From: Onthophagus taurus
Taxonomy: Eukaryota; Arthropoda; Insecta; Coleoptera; Scarabaeidae
Reading direction: 5' to 3'
Assembly: GCF_036711975.1 (NCBI RefSeq)
Contig: NW_027248940.1
Coordinates: 5,518,001 to 5,582,000, forward strand
Length of the DNA: 64,000 nt
The notes beneath the pieces are model-generated. The model was given only the letters and a program-made list of their open reading frames with translations, made no database searches and was not told the origin of the DNA. Numbering within the stretch: position 1 is the first letter of the stretch; every line of letters starts with the position of its first letter. The position numbers were made by a program, and so were the translations under genes. Positions 1 to 10,879 of this stretch are shown in pieces.

Positions 1-1213
1 TACTGCCAGATCAACAATCTGGGTTTCGTTCGGGTTTCAGCTGCGCAACAGCTTTATTGAACCTTACTGATGATGTATTTGTTTTAGAGAGGCCGGGCAA
101 GCCGCACTTTTGTTATCGTTGGACTTCACCAAAGCATTTGATACAATAAATCATAATATATTGCATCTAAACTTAATTATTTTGGTCTTGGAAATCAAGC
201 TGCAATTTTGATAAAGTCTTTTTTGTCGGACAGGTCTCAGGTTGTGAAGATTAATGGTCAAGTGTCGAGCGCTCTGTCTGTTACTCGTGGAGTCCTTCAG
301 GGGTCCATTTTGGGGCCACTATTGTTCTCTATTTATACATCTGATTTTGACCAGGTTCTTGAGCATTCGCAGATTCACTTGTATGCAGACGATACACAGC
401 TTCTGCTGAATTTTAATCCAAATAATTGGGTTGATGCCTGCATAAAATTTAACTCAGATATAGCATTATTTTCTGATGTTGCGAAACGCCATGAACTTGT
501 GCTAAATCCATTTAAGTCTTCTGTTCTTCTGTTTTGCGGTAGAGTCACAAGGAGAGCGATTAAGCCTTTGATATAAGGTCAATTGGTGGTGGATGGCGAA
601 CCTCTTACTGTTTCTGATGATATAAAAATTTTAGGAGTCATATAGGATCATCAGTTGAGGTTTGAGGAGCATGTGGCCAGGTGCTTCAGGGGTGGGTATG
701 GCGCCCTGCGTCTCTTGTATGCCCATAGGGATGTCTTAAGTAAAAAATTAAAAATTATGCTGTGTGATAGCTTGGTTCTAAGCAAATTAAATCACTGCGA
801 CGTTGTTTATGGTCCAAATTTAACGGAGGCGTCGTATCCAGAACCTCCAGAACGGTTGTCTGAGGTTTATTTACGGAATTCGTAAATATGACCATATTAG
901 TCATAAGTTGGCAGAGACTGGGTGGTTGAACATGAAGAACAGACGTAAACTGCATGCAACTTGCGTTTATTATAAAATTATTAAAAGTCAGCGGCCTCCT
1001 TACTTGCTGCAACGCCTATTTTTCAGAAACGATGTCCATAACATTAATATAAGGAGGAAAGATGTATTGACGGTACCACGCCGCGCCTCGCACCGATCCT
1101 TTTCCTACCAGATAGCTAAAACGTACAATGATCTACCGATGAACCTTATAGGATTGAACTGTATTTCGTTCAAGAGTAAATTAAAATCCTCCCTCCTGCT
1201 TGAGTCATCATGA
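1..1213 (+). pseudogene. Jockey-like LINE, 3' part of reverse transcriptase ORF, broken
   Basis: Non-LTR retrotransposon relic cut by the window edge. The first 60 bases read as an RT block with QSGFR-type sequence. 208-576 carries the G-LLQGSILGPLLF block and the YADD active-site motif. 655-885 and 908-1213 are in other frames and hold the C-terminal domain (HNINIRRKDVLT, PRRASHRSFSY). At least three frame breaks or stops separate these parts, so no protein can be made. The C-terminal part matches the reverse-strand LINE at 23.0-23.6 kb in motif order (WLNM, PPYL, DVHN-N-R, PR----RSFSY), so both belong to one family. Clade assignment is by motif only. Confidence 0.85.
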
Positions 1214-1800
1214 TTTTTTTTTTTTTATTTTATATTTTCTATATATTCTGGATTAAGTGGAAGAGCAGTTGGTTAATAACCAAACTGAACTTCGTCCAGA
1301 AAATAAGTCTATTTTCTAAGAGTGTATTATTATTTTCTTTCCTTTTTTTTGCTTTCAGCAAGTGTAATGCTTGCTGTTTCAAAGTGCCAAGGATATTTGA
1401 TGAATAAGAATAATCGCAATTACACTTCACAATTATTACAATTATTACGGCATAATGTCCCCTCATCAGCATCATCAAGTATGATTTTTCAGCCGCTATC
1501 TCCATCCTCGCATCCAACACCCACTCCCGTATTCTCCCAGCACTTGCGTGCCCCTTTTGTCCAACATTAACAAATCATCATCCGCAATTCTGAATATCTC
1601 ATGTAAATTCAGTTAATCGGTTCCACTTTCAATCACAAATATAAAAACCAATATTAGTGTAGCCGTTAGTTATTAACAAATAACTGTATATTATGATTTT
1701 ATTGATTAAATAACCTAAGATTTGAGTCGTTTCCAGGAAAACGTTCGGCAATGTTAATTATATTGTTGTATTCGTTATTTCTTTCCATTTTAAAGCATTA
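1214..1800. other. Non-coding AT-rich stretch, probable LINE 3' UTR then unknown
   Basis: Starts with a long T run directly after the LINE stop. No convincing coding sequence; the short ORFs here are low-complexity. I see nothing else that can be supported. Confidence 0.5.
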
Positions 1801-1855
1801 AATAAAATAACAGTGTCTTCTGTTTGTACTTTTATTAAAAAATGGATTATTTGTT

Positions 1856-1912
1856 TTTAATTCTACCGGTTTCGGTTCAATAGTAGAACCATCCTCAGGA
1901 CCCTCGAATTAC
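1856..1912 (-). ncRNA. Hammerhead ribozyme motif of Penelope-like element
   Basis: On the minus strand the core CTGAGGA (1892-1898) is followed by a perfect 5-bp helix II (GGTTC, 7-nt loop, GAACC; 1874-1890) and then GAAAC (1869-1873), which are the invariant blocks CUGANGA and GAAA. The bases after GAAAC give a very short helix III (ACCGGT), and GAATTA near 1859-1864 can pair with TAATTC near 1905-1911 as helix I. Penelope-like elements are known to carry such type I hammerheads in their terminal repeats. It lies downstream of, and on the same strand as, the PLE at 2.8-4.1 kb. Cleavage activity is untested. Confidence 0.8.
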
Positions 1913-2549
1913 CTATTATAAAAAGATGCAGTTTGTTTTACACAATTTTGCTAAAAAATCTATTACAAATTAAAAATGTTTTATGTATTGAATTGGTAAT
2001 CTATGTAAATTATATTATATGTTAAAAAGCGAAAGACTTACGTCAGTTTATTTTTAAAAAATCTCTTGCGATAGTTAACATGTTAAAAATTTTTCTTCAA
2101 TTCACAAGAACTTGTGTTTTTTTACTTGTAGGGTATTAGCTGTTAAGTTCAAAATTAGTTTGATAGGAATATGTGTGCACGTGTTTTTCATTCTTGTTTG
2201 TGGTTAGAATGTGTGTTTGCAGGTTGCCTATATTACAATTATAAATTTTAAATTTAGAGAACATATTATTTTTATAATCTAAATCTAGGAGTGAAATTAT
2301 TTGGACTATTTCATTCATATCGTTAACAGCCAATAAGAATTCGCGGTTTTCCGTCAATTGCGAGTATTTCAGCGGTTATTTGGCCGTAACCATGGAGAAC
2401 GATAATACGAACCTTTGTATTATCGCTTGTTTGACATTTAATTAATTTCGAGACATCCATGCATGTTTCCATAACAATCAATGTAATTTATTAAAAAAAT
2501 ATTAAAATTTTAAAAATATGTATATTTTTTATTCATGAAATAGTCTAGC

Positions 2550-2690
2550 CATATACAACACGACAATCGAAAATACTCGAATCTCCACGTATTGCCCTAA
2601 AAAACACCACTCGACCTTCGGTCTCGTGGTGTATCAGGCAATACGTCTCGTATTATCGAGTATTTTCGATCGTCTTGTTGTATAATATAT
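2550..2690. repeat. Long imperfect hairpin (foldback MITE-like)
   Basis: Two arms of about 60 bases are near-complementary: the left begins ATATACAACACGAC and the right ends GTCTTGTTGTATA, sharing AATCGAAAATACTCGA, ACGTATTGCC and CACCAC-CGA. The loop is short and centred near 2620. No ORF. It sits between the PLE ORF and its hammerhead, so it is likely a separate insertion into the PLE 3' region. Confidence 0.75.
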
Positions 2691-2802
2691 GATAATTTTT
2701 TAAAGGTTTTTAAGGAATGGGTAGGATATTTGTGATATAATAGGATATTGTTTTGGTAGCCAAGGACCCAGAATGTTGCGATGCTTAAACTGCTACCATG
2801 GT

Positions 2803-4125
2803 TTAAGATCCTCGTTCATCTGGGGGTTTTTTAGGAGGGGTGTATGGTACTTTCAAATATGTATATAGAGGTCTTTCAGTTGTTGTAATTTGGTCGTTTA
2901 AACACGTTATATTTGGATGGTTATGTTTGAACTTATTAATTTCGTAGTTTTCTAGGGTCTCAATAAGGTTATTTTTATTTATGCGGTGTATCAATTGGGA
3001 GTTTTTTATATCGTCGAATATGTGGTTTTCATTAAAGATAAGGTGTCTTCCGAAATTGGATCTTTTTTGATTTTTGTGTTCTTTAATTCTAGTCTTTAAA
3101 GATCTTCCTGTCTCTCCAATGTAGACTGCACCACATGTGTCGCACTCCAGTTTATATACTCCATTATCTTCCATTTTGTCTATTTTATCTTTGTTGTTTA
3201 TAAGGATTTGTCGTATGGTGTTCTTATTTTTGGATGTGAGTGTGATATTATATCTTTTGAGGATCTTTTTTATTTTATTATTTATATTACCCTGGTATTC
3301 CAGTGTCCTGTAAATTTTGTTGTCATTTTCTTGTGGAGTGTTGAGTGTTGTTTGTCTATTACGATTGGTTTTGTTCTTCTGTTTATCAAACATTTTATCA
3401 ATTATCTCAGTTCTGTATCCATTGTTTTGACCTATTTGTTTTATTATGTTAAGTTTCTTGCTCAATTCATTCTTGTGTAGGTTCGTGTTAAGGGCTCTAT
3501 GAATATAAGCTCTGAATGCCGCCATTTTTTGTGTGTAATCATGTTGTGAATTTTGAGGAATGATTATATCTGTTTATGTAGGCTTTCTGTATATATTGTA
3601 TTTTATTTTGTTTTTTGTTTTTTCTATTGTCACATCCAGGAAATTAATTTTGTTGTTTTCTTCTATTTCTACTGTAAATTGTATGTTTTTATGCAATGTA
3701 TTTAGATAGGTGTGAAGATTGTCGATGTTGTTGTTGTTTTTTGTATTAATAAATACGATAATGTCGTCAACATATCGTTGCCATAAAATTATATTTTTCT
3801 TAAATGGATTGTTGTCATTCATAATTTTGTTATTCTCAATGTTATTTAAAAAAATATCTGCTAACAATCCACTAAGTGGCGAGCCCATTGGGAGACCTTC
3901 ATTGTAGCAATAACATTGGTTATTAATTATGCAAAAATTCTGTTTAATGCATAGGTCGAATAGGTTGTATATGTTTTTGCTGTCTTCTTTATTTTCTATC
4001 TTTTCATCCAAAATGGTTTTCACTATTTCCAAGCCAACTTTGGAAGATAACAATAGATCGTTGAAAGTTGTTGAGGGGGCAATGATGTATTTAGGGATAC
4101 TGGAGTTATCATTGAATAATAGCAA
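2803..4125 (-). pseudogene. Penelope-like element: RT palm plus GIY-YIG endonuclease
   Basis: Minus-strand PLE ORF in two blocks of the same frame separated by one stop codon (TAA, 3574-3576). 3574-4125 is RT with EGLPMGSPLSGLLAD and the YVDD catalytic box, ending at the PLE signature YRKPT. 2803-3525 continues with the conserved AAFRAYIHRAL region and a GIY-YIG nuclease (GVYKLECDTCG-VYIGETGRSL-TRIKEH). PLEs copy RNA by target-primed reverse transcription using this fused endonuclease. The RT fingers are missing upstream of 4125, where the frame closes, so the copy is 5' truncated. Otherwise the ORF is well preserved and the break is a single nonsense change. Confidence 0.93.
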
Positions 4126-4239
4126 ACTCTATAATTATATACATATCTCCCACGTGTTAGGAATTATGTTGGAAGATGTTAAAGCAGCTGATGTGAATTG
4201 CTGTATGCTATTTTTGTCGAAGGTCAAACCCTATTGAAT

Positions 4240-4930
4240 CATATCAGAAACGATGAATATAGAGAGATTACAACAAAAAACTGTTGTTAAGAACTTACAT
4301 TCCCTTTGATGGAAATTAATTATAATATAATACCACTATTTTAAGGTTATAACAATTGCTAAACTTTTCCAAGTCGCCTCCCAGCCGGGAGTCTACTTGT
4401 AAATTTCTAATTTTCTCTAAACAATTGTAAAAAATTCTCTTCCAAATATGTACTTTTGTATTACAACACTCAATAAGTAGTGAATTAATACAATTGAACT
4501 AGGACGGAAACACTGATAATTTATTTAATTATGTTTATGTTTATTTTTTAAATACAAATAATAATAATAAAATTCTACATAATGTCAATCACAATTTTCT
4601 TATCATTAGAGTAATATCGTCACTTCATGTACGTAAAATATTTAAAACCCCACGGAGATATATGGAGTGTCTTTAATAATAAATTATAAAAAAGAAATTC
4701 ATTTACTCATATTTTATGTAGACAATCTTGATATGCAAATATCCATTGAGTCAGGATCGTTGTCGGATGCTGGATGCTATCTTATCACGCATATTGGAGA
4801 TAACAGATAATTCAATAATAAACTGTAGATTATTGTGTTAATTCGAAGTAAAACATATATTTTTTGCTGATTTTTTTTGAATAAATTGGTGTAAATACAC
4901 AATCACCTTGAATATTCGTTTAAATTTTTA
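4240..4930. other. AT-rich region without recognisable gene
   Basis: No ORF with recognisable motifs, no clear inverted repeat. Possibly intron of the MMP gene, whose upstream exons are not visible. Confidence 0.4.
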
Positions 4931-5039
4931 CATTAAAATTTAAAAATGAGGGTCATTGCAACTTTTTCAATTCTTTTCTTCCATATTAACCACTTATTTG
5001 GTTCAAAAAGCGTTTCTTCAGGTTCTAGTGATGTAACTA

Positions 5040-5190
5040 TGGTGAGTGCCCTCTTATTAATTAAACTAAAACTAGAACTAACACTAGCACTATCACTAGA
5101 ACTAAAAAGTGACTTGGAACTTGTTTCTGAAGAAGACTGCAACATGGCATCTGCCGAACACTTCTTTAAAAGACGCACGGCTTAACCCGA
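5040..5190 (+). repeat. CTAGAAC-type short repeat with degenerate hammerhead-like core
   Basis: Tandem-like AACTAGAACTAACACTAG units (5065-5105) are followed by a block with TTTCTGAAGAAG, an imperfect stem (AGACTGC/GCATCT) and GAACAC. The same two blocks recur, rearranged, at 7.70-7.83 kb on the other strand. The short ORFs that read through it are accidental. A decayed hammerhead is possible but two core positions deviate. Confidence 0.5.
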
Positions 5191-5542
5191 GTTGTAGATC
5201 TAGTTTTAGTTTAATTATTACAGGCTTTGAAAGCCTTCGTACTTATGTCCTTTTATTATTTCTTTTTTTATTTTGTTATTGTTTCAATAACTATCTAATA
5301 ATAAATGTATCTGTTTAGATTCACCCTTCTCAATATGGATATATTCATAGTCGGAATTTCATGAATTCTAGTAAGTTATATGACGAATCCGTATTAAAAC
5401 CAATCATATTAAGCATATTATAGGTCTTACGGTAAAGATTTTGCCAGCTTTTATAAGAGGTATGTGTGGAACTCATTTTACCCATCTCTCTTATTGTGAG
5501 ACATATTCAAATAACTTTATAGCATTTATTTATTGTTTACAG

Positions 5543-6803
5543 TAACAGATAAAATGAATGAATCACCTCAAGCTATAAAAAAATTACCTAGATGCGGGTC
5601 CAATAATTCACGATTGAAAAGATATGCTCTTGAAGGTAATATTAATTTAATTTCTATCAATTAAATCCACAATTTCAATTTGTGTTAGGAAGCATGTGGA
5701 ACAAGACAGATTTAACTTATAGAATATCAAAATATTCATCAAAACTTAGTATAAATGATGTGGAGTACGAATTAGATAGGGCATTTGCTGTTTGGTCCGA
5801 ATATACAGATCTGACATTTAAGCAAATAAGAATTGGCCCGGTCAACATTGAGATCAGATTCGAGGAGGGAGATCATGGTGATGGCGCTCCTTTCGACGGT
5901 CCTGGAGCAACTCTGGCTCACTCCTACTTTCCAGTAAACAGCAAACAATCTTTTTATGAACTTAAACAAAAATAAATTTGTTTTTAATATCCAGAAATTT
6001 GGAGGTGGTATTCACTTTGATGATTCTGAAAGTTGGACCGTAAACACATACAGCGGGTACAATTTCTTTCAAGTAGCGGTCCACCAAATCGGGCATAATT
6101 TAGGTTTAATTCACTCGGATGTAAAAGAAGCTGTAATGTATCCGTTTTATCAAGCTTATCAACCTTATTTCAAGTTACATTCGGACGATATCAATGGCAT
6201 ACAAAGACTATATGGGAAGAAAACAATCGGGACCACTACGTTTCAGGCCGACAAAAACAACGATGAAGAAATATCGTCGAATACTTCTTCCGAAGAACAA
6301 TCTGCAGATACAACGCCTTTGAATACTAATCGAAGAGAAATATATTCAACCGATTTTTCACACTCTGTCAATAAAGTCGAGAAAGAAACTCCATCGAATA
6401 TTACTGATTTGAAAGCTTTTTCTTCAGCAAAATATTTTTGGTGTGTTGTTGGCTTGATTGTAATTTCTTTGCTGATATTCGTATTAATGTATATATGTTA
6501 TGTCAAATGTAGTAAGAGAAAAGAAAAATCTTATGGCATGATAAACATATCCGCACCAAAAATGCCTTTACCGGTACCGGAAAGTCATCCGTTAACGAAC
6601 TATCGTAGTCCTTCGCCAGAACATGTTTATGAAACCGTTATATATCCAAGCACACGTGAGTATAGTTTAGTTTATTTAATCGTAGTAATGTTTATTATTA
6701 TTATTATACAGGCGATTATCAAAATGCAAGGCACAACAAATTAACAACAAGCACCTCAGATTATTTTCGCGGATATGAAAAACCACGTATGTTTCCAGTT
6801 TAG
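5543..6803 (+). CDS. Matrix metalloproteinase, membrane-anchored, 3' exons; catalytic Glu to Gln
   Basis: Host gene in four visible exons with GT-AG borders: 5543-5635, 5689-5933, 5995-6655, 6712-6803 (stop TAG). Exon 1 encodes the end of the propeptide with the cysteine switch PRCG. Exon 2 encodes the first half of the catalytic domain, including the structural zinc/calcium region [13 protein letters not shown]. Exon 3 has the zinc motif and the Met-turn (AVMYPFY), then a Ser/Thr/Glu-rich linker, a transmembrane helix near 6430-6510 ([18 protein letters not shown]) and a basic tail; exon 4 completes the tail. The zinc motif reads [11 protein letters not shown]: the general base Glu of HExxHxxGxxH is Gln (CAA, 6085-6087). 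All three His are kept, so zinc binding is likely but hydrolysis should be badly impaired. There is no hemopexin domain. Signal peptide and most of the propeptide lie in exons I cannot see. Confidence 0.9.
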
Positions 6804-7690
6804 TAACATATAAAGCTGTTTGTTATTATTATAGTTTTAATTACTTTTATAAAAAATACATTCTTCTTAACCAACTTAAGGTTATTATTATTACAAAGCA
6901 TTAATTCGTAATGTATATAATAACATAGGTGTCTTAAAATAATAGTAGATTTATATTAAAATATGTCTTAAATTAACCCTGCAACACTAAACATAAAATA
7001 ATAATAAATAATAACCATACAATAATTATGTCGAGATGTTTGATAAATTGAAGAAACTTTAAACGGCTCGTAAAATATTCGATTTTGATAATAATAAATA
7101 AAGATCTTCTGGAAGCTGAATGTATCAAAAGTTTCATATTATAGGGATATCAGGGATCTGATATTTCAATATACGGAAGTTCTTTTTCCTTTGCTAATAA
7201 AGTATAGGATTCTACTAACCTGGACGGATTTGATCGATATTGCTGTTCGTTAGAAAGAACGTTGGGTGAATTGTGAAACATATGTGTATGTGGTTTTTTA
7301 GCGACAATTGGGGCTGTAAACGTTTGCGATCTTTGGTAATATCTAATGTTCTCGTAAACTAGCTAAAATGTCTTTAAAGCTTGATTTAAGAAAAAACGCG
7401 TTTACTGCCTCTTTGTTGCGGCGTTACATTTTAAGTCAATGTAATTACAGATCGTATTAACTAAATGAGTTACTCGTTCGTGAAATTGAGAAGGTGTTTT
7501 TGCCTCAAATTAACCAAATCTTGATTTAAACAATTTTCATCGCGTTGATCTCCGAAATTTTGAATAGCTACTACTTCTTCTGCTCTACCTTCTAATTTAT
7601 TTAACATGCTATTAAGCAATAGAACATTCTGAAAATTACCTACATTTACTGTATCGCAAGCGTTTTTCTAACGGTCGTCCGCTAGGGCGC
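6804..7690. other. MMP 3' UTR and intergenic DNA
   Basis: Follows the MMP stop codon. AT-rich with several AATAAA-like hexamers (for example near 7090) that could serve polyadenylation. No coding sequence supported. Confidence 0.45.
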
Positions 7691-7694
7691 CACC

Positions 7695-7835
7695 TAACAA
7701 TTAAAATGTAGACCTAAAACTAGAACTAACACTAGAAACTTTCGGGTTTTTCCTTGTGTCTATTAAGAAAAGGTTTGACGTTTCTTATGCCGTGTTGCAA
7801 CCTTCTTCAGAAACTGGTTCCAAGTGACGAACTCG
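7695..7835 (-). repeat. Second copy of the CTAGAAC-type repeat
   Basis: Minus strand carries CACTTGGAACCAGTTTCTG and AAGAAGGTTGCAACACGGCA followed by AAGAAACGTC, then the CTAGTGTTAGTTCTAGTTTT block. It shares both blocks with 5.04-5.19 kb, so two copies in opposite orientation flank the visible MMP exons. Confidence 0.55.
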
Positions 7836-8013
7836 AAAATCGGGAACAATATACAGAGTGATTCAAAAAACCGCTGACAGACTTCTAGAGTAGATAATAC
7901 ATGACAAATTAAGATGAATAGTCTTAATATACATGGGGTTACAAATGCCTCCTTAACGAGATATAGCTTATATGATATGGTTTCTTTAAAATTAAACATT
8001 ATCTGCAATAAAA

Positions 8014-8949
8014 AGCAGACAAATGATTTTTTTCTGTAAACTCATTTGTTAGATTTAATACAACCCTTTCGCCTAAATTTGTCTGTACTATACCATGTTC
8101 CGATTTTCCAGTATATATTTCAAATTTATGGCAGTACCCACTTTTATCGGCCAACATCCAAACTTTGTAGCCCCTTTTTACGGGCTTTTTGGGCATATAT
8201 TGTTTTATAGAACTTCTGCCCTTGAATTTGATCATAGATTCGTCCAGAGCTAGTTCTTTTGTGGGTGCCATACATTTTGCAAAATTTTCTGAAATATCTC
8301 TTAGCAACGGTCGTACTTTGTACAATTTATCATAACCATCTTGGTTTTTTTTGGGCATCAAAGTATTATCATTCATATGCAAATTGGTAAGAAACCAACT
8401 GAACCTTTTTACAGTCATTAATTGACTTATGTAGGGATCATGAAGATCAGGAGCACTCGAGCACCAGTGGTCTCTATGGGTAGGTAGTGATTTTATTCCC
8501 ATCAATAAATTTATCCCTACAAAACTCTTCATCTCTGAGAGATTAGTTGGTGAATATTTGCTTATACCTTGCTGGCAATATAAATTTGTTTGGAATACAA
8601 GGTTTTGAATTAAGTCGTCAGTGAAAAATAGTTGAAATAATTTGTACGGAGTCGGATCTTCCATATCTTTGATAAAATCTGGCACACCAGAATGGGAATT
8701 AAAACAAGGCGGATGAGTGATGGTTTCGGTTTTTGACCATTTTATTGGTGCATTTCTGATTGTTACCCATCTAGAATGTGGAATGTCGTCTTCAGAATCG
8801 AAACCACCATTATCGTCAGAACCCACTTTAGTATCTTCCACAATTTCTATCTCACAATCTTCATCATTATCTAGATCGCTATCATCATCTGAAATAATGG
8901 AACCCCGATCAGATGGTATTTCTGCTACCTCATCTAAACATCTCTTCAT
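8014..8949 (-). pseudogene. piggyBac-like transposase 1, 3' truncated
   Basis: Acidic N-terminus (SDDDSDLDNDED) followed by a PGBD-type core: PYKLFQLFFTDDLI, MGIKSLPTHRDHW, YDKLYKVRPLL and the first catalytic Asp in LDESMIKFKGR. The frame runs into unrelated sequence after LTNEFTEKN near 8020, losing the DNWF block, the third Asp and the C-terminal cysteine-rich domain. A normal family member has about 580 residues; about 300 remain. Palindromic repeats upstream (9.15-9.55 kb) are probably its subterminal sites. Confidence 0.88.
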
Positions 8950-9145
8950 GTAATTCCTTTAGTCATATTGACAAGATTGAAGGGCAAAGACATAGCTTTC
9001 ACTGGAAAAAAAAGTCACAAATGCTCTTTTGCAATTTAAACTTTTTAAAAAATAACGAAAATAATGTATAGAACAATAAAAATGTCAATCTTCAAAATCT
9101 TAAAATTTTCATGATAAAAGTCAAGATAGTTCTAAGTAAAGTTGT

Positions 9146-9549
9146 AAGGTGGTCTAAAATTTAAACCACCTTAAAAAAATCCTGAGTTATTTATTTACGA
9201 CGAAAATATATGTAAATTCGTATTTTTTAATAATAATCAAACTATAAATGAACTAAATTACCAGTATTATACAACAAAAATGCGGAAATAACTTACCTTT
9301 TCAGAAATTCAGAAAGCACTTGGTACAAAAACATTTGAAAATGTGAGGTTATGTTATATGTTCACGTACCACTTTTAAATTCGATTTGTAGTTTGCCTAC
9401 TATCCACTAGAGGACTCTACGCAGATGATTTTGTTATATTGTGTCGACTATGTTTGCGGCCATGAAATTTAATCTAGGTGGTCTAAAATTTGCACTACCG
9501 CCCTTATACGATGTTTTATTTGGTGGTTCAAATTTTAATCCACCGCCCC
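9146..9549. repeat. Three GGTGGT-palindrome repeats upstream of piggyBac 1
   Basis: At 9146-9172 the palindrome has arms AAGGTGGT and ACCACCTT around an A/T core. Related copies lie at 9475-9502 (GGTGGTCTAAAATTT, CTACCGCCC) and 9521-9549 (GGTGGTTCAAATTTTAATCC, ACCGCCC). Comparable palindromes are found in the other three piggyBac elements here, with different flanking bases. Confidence 0.7.
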
Positions 9550-9604
9550 TGAAAGAGGTATAAGTCGGAAAACTAATTAATAATCAATTAAAGCTAATTA
9601 CCAG

Positions 9605-10236
9605 CTAATTATTAACTAATTGCGTCGCGTCCGGTGTGAGGCGGGAGGAGGTCTTCGTGTTCACCTCCATCTTCCATGTTCTGCTAAGCTCCCAGCCATC
9701 CCCTCTGTTGACGTTATTTCTATGTCGGTAGATCTCTATGGCTTCTCTTGTCAGTCGCTGGTAATATATATCTGTCCTTGCCAGCACCTTTGTTCGAAGT
9801 CTATTCGGTGTCCCTCTGCATGGCAATGTTCCGCAACCGCCGACTGCTGGATCTTCTTCAACCTTACATCCCTTTCATGCTCCTTGATGCGGCACTCGAC
9901 GTTACGTCCAGTTTGGCCAACGTAAACCTTCCCAAAACTACACGATAGTCGGTAGACTCCCGCTCCTTTTAATGGAGTTAGTTTGTCCTTGGCTATCGGG
10001 AGTGTATTCCGGATTTTGCTGACCGTCCCGTACAACACTATGGTGCCGTTCTTCTTGAGGTGTCTGACAATTCGTTCCGTTACACCTGAAACATAGGGAA
10101 GACAGATAAATCCAAAAGGTTTCGTACTTACCGTATCCTCCCTCTGCTTTCGTTGCTTGATGGCCCGGTTGATGTCCCTCGAAGTGTATGCGTTCTTCTG
10201 CAGTACGCCTCGTAGAAAGTGTTGCTCCTTCCTCAA
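9605..10236 (-). pseudogene. Penelope-like element fragment: GIY-YIG endonuclease
   Basis: Two overlapping frames give the PLE C-terminus. 9751-10236 starts inside the conserved LRGVLQKNAYTSRDINRAIK region and continues to the nuclease (GVYRLSCSFGKVYVGQTGRN, CRIKEHERD). 9605-9826 in another frame adds the PLE end (REAIEIYRHRNNVNRGDGW, LSRTW). One frameshift near 9800. RT is absent, as expected for a 5'-truncated insertion. Its 5' end abuts the YqaJ frame at 10233-10240. Confidence 0.88.
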
Positions 10237-10568
10237 GTTATCTCTTTCACATACTCTATAGATATATTTCTTAAATTATATGGGCATTTAACTTCTATGA
10301 TGGAATTGTTGCTATGGATTACCCCATTTGGACTGGCTCCTAAAAAATAAAAGTTTCCTTGACCTACATATAAACCACATGGATCTACATGTAGGCCAGA
10401 AACATTTTGAAAAGCTTCTATTGCTGCGTTTTCATATTGACAACCATATTCGGTGGCTTTGTTTCCTCGAAAACTATTTCCTAATAGGCATTTTAAAAGA
10501 TTGTTCGGTGGTGCTGATGCTTTTCTTTTGCACACTACTCCAAAACTTGAAGCTGTTAATCTATACAA
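10233..10568 (-). pseudogene. YqaJ-type exonuclease domain (fragment)
   Basis: Residues RLTASSFGVVCKRK, GNKATEYGCQYENAAIEAF and FLGASPNGVIHSNNSIIEVK, then CPY, follow the YqaJ/lambda-exonuclease pattern: E in YE, D/N in SPDG, and EVK as the last metal-binding pair. The SPDG Asp is Asn here (SPNG), which would remove a metal ligand. The frame ends at the PLE junction near 10236. In arthropods this domain follows a Mutator-like transposase domain in one protein, which matches the next feature. Confidence 0.8.
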
Positions 10569-10879
10569 CCTTTCTTGTCTTCAACAAGGATTACTATATT
10601 GACCTCTAGTTCGTACTTCTATTATATCTGCTTCTTCTTTTGTTTCTTTCAATAAATTGAACATAACTTCTTTTCTTCTATGAATTTCTTCTTGTGGTGG
10701 TAATTCAACAACATCTCCAGAGTCGCTGGCCGCTTGTAGTGCAACTGGTCGGCCCTATTACGTTTTTTCCCTTACTGCGTCTTTCGCCGTTTCATCAACG
10801 TTTTATATTTTTGTTCACAACACTTTTCAGTGTAGTGTCCTAATTTCTTTCCCATATTTTCTGCAATTACTTTAAATAA

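Noticed and set aside
1450-1500. TCATCAG, i.e. CTGATGA on the minus strand, as a hammerhead core
   Set aside because: No helix II complement and no GAAA at the right spacing.
4946-5185. ORFs on both strands with Ser/Leu-rich products
   Set aside because: They arise from the CTAGAAC-type repeat; no protein family resemblance and the repeat recurs rearranged at 7.7 kb.
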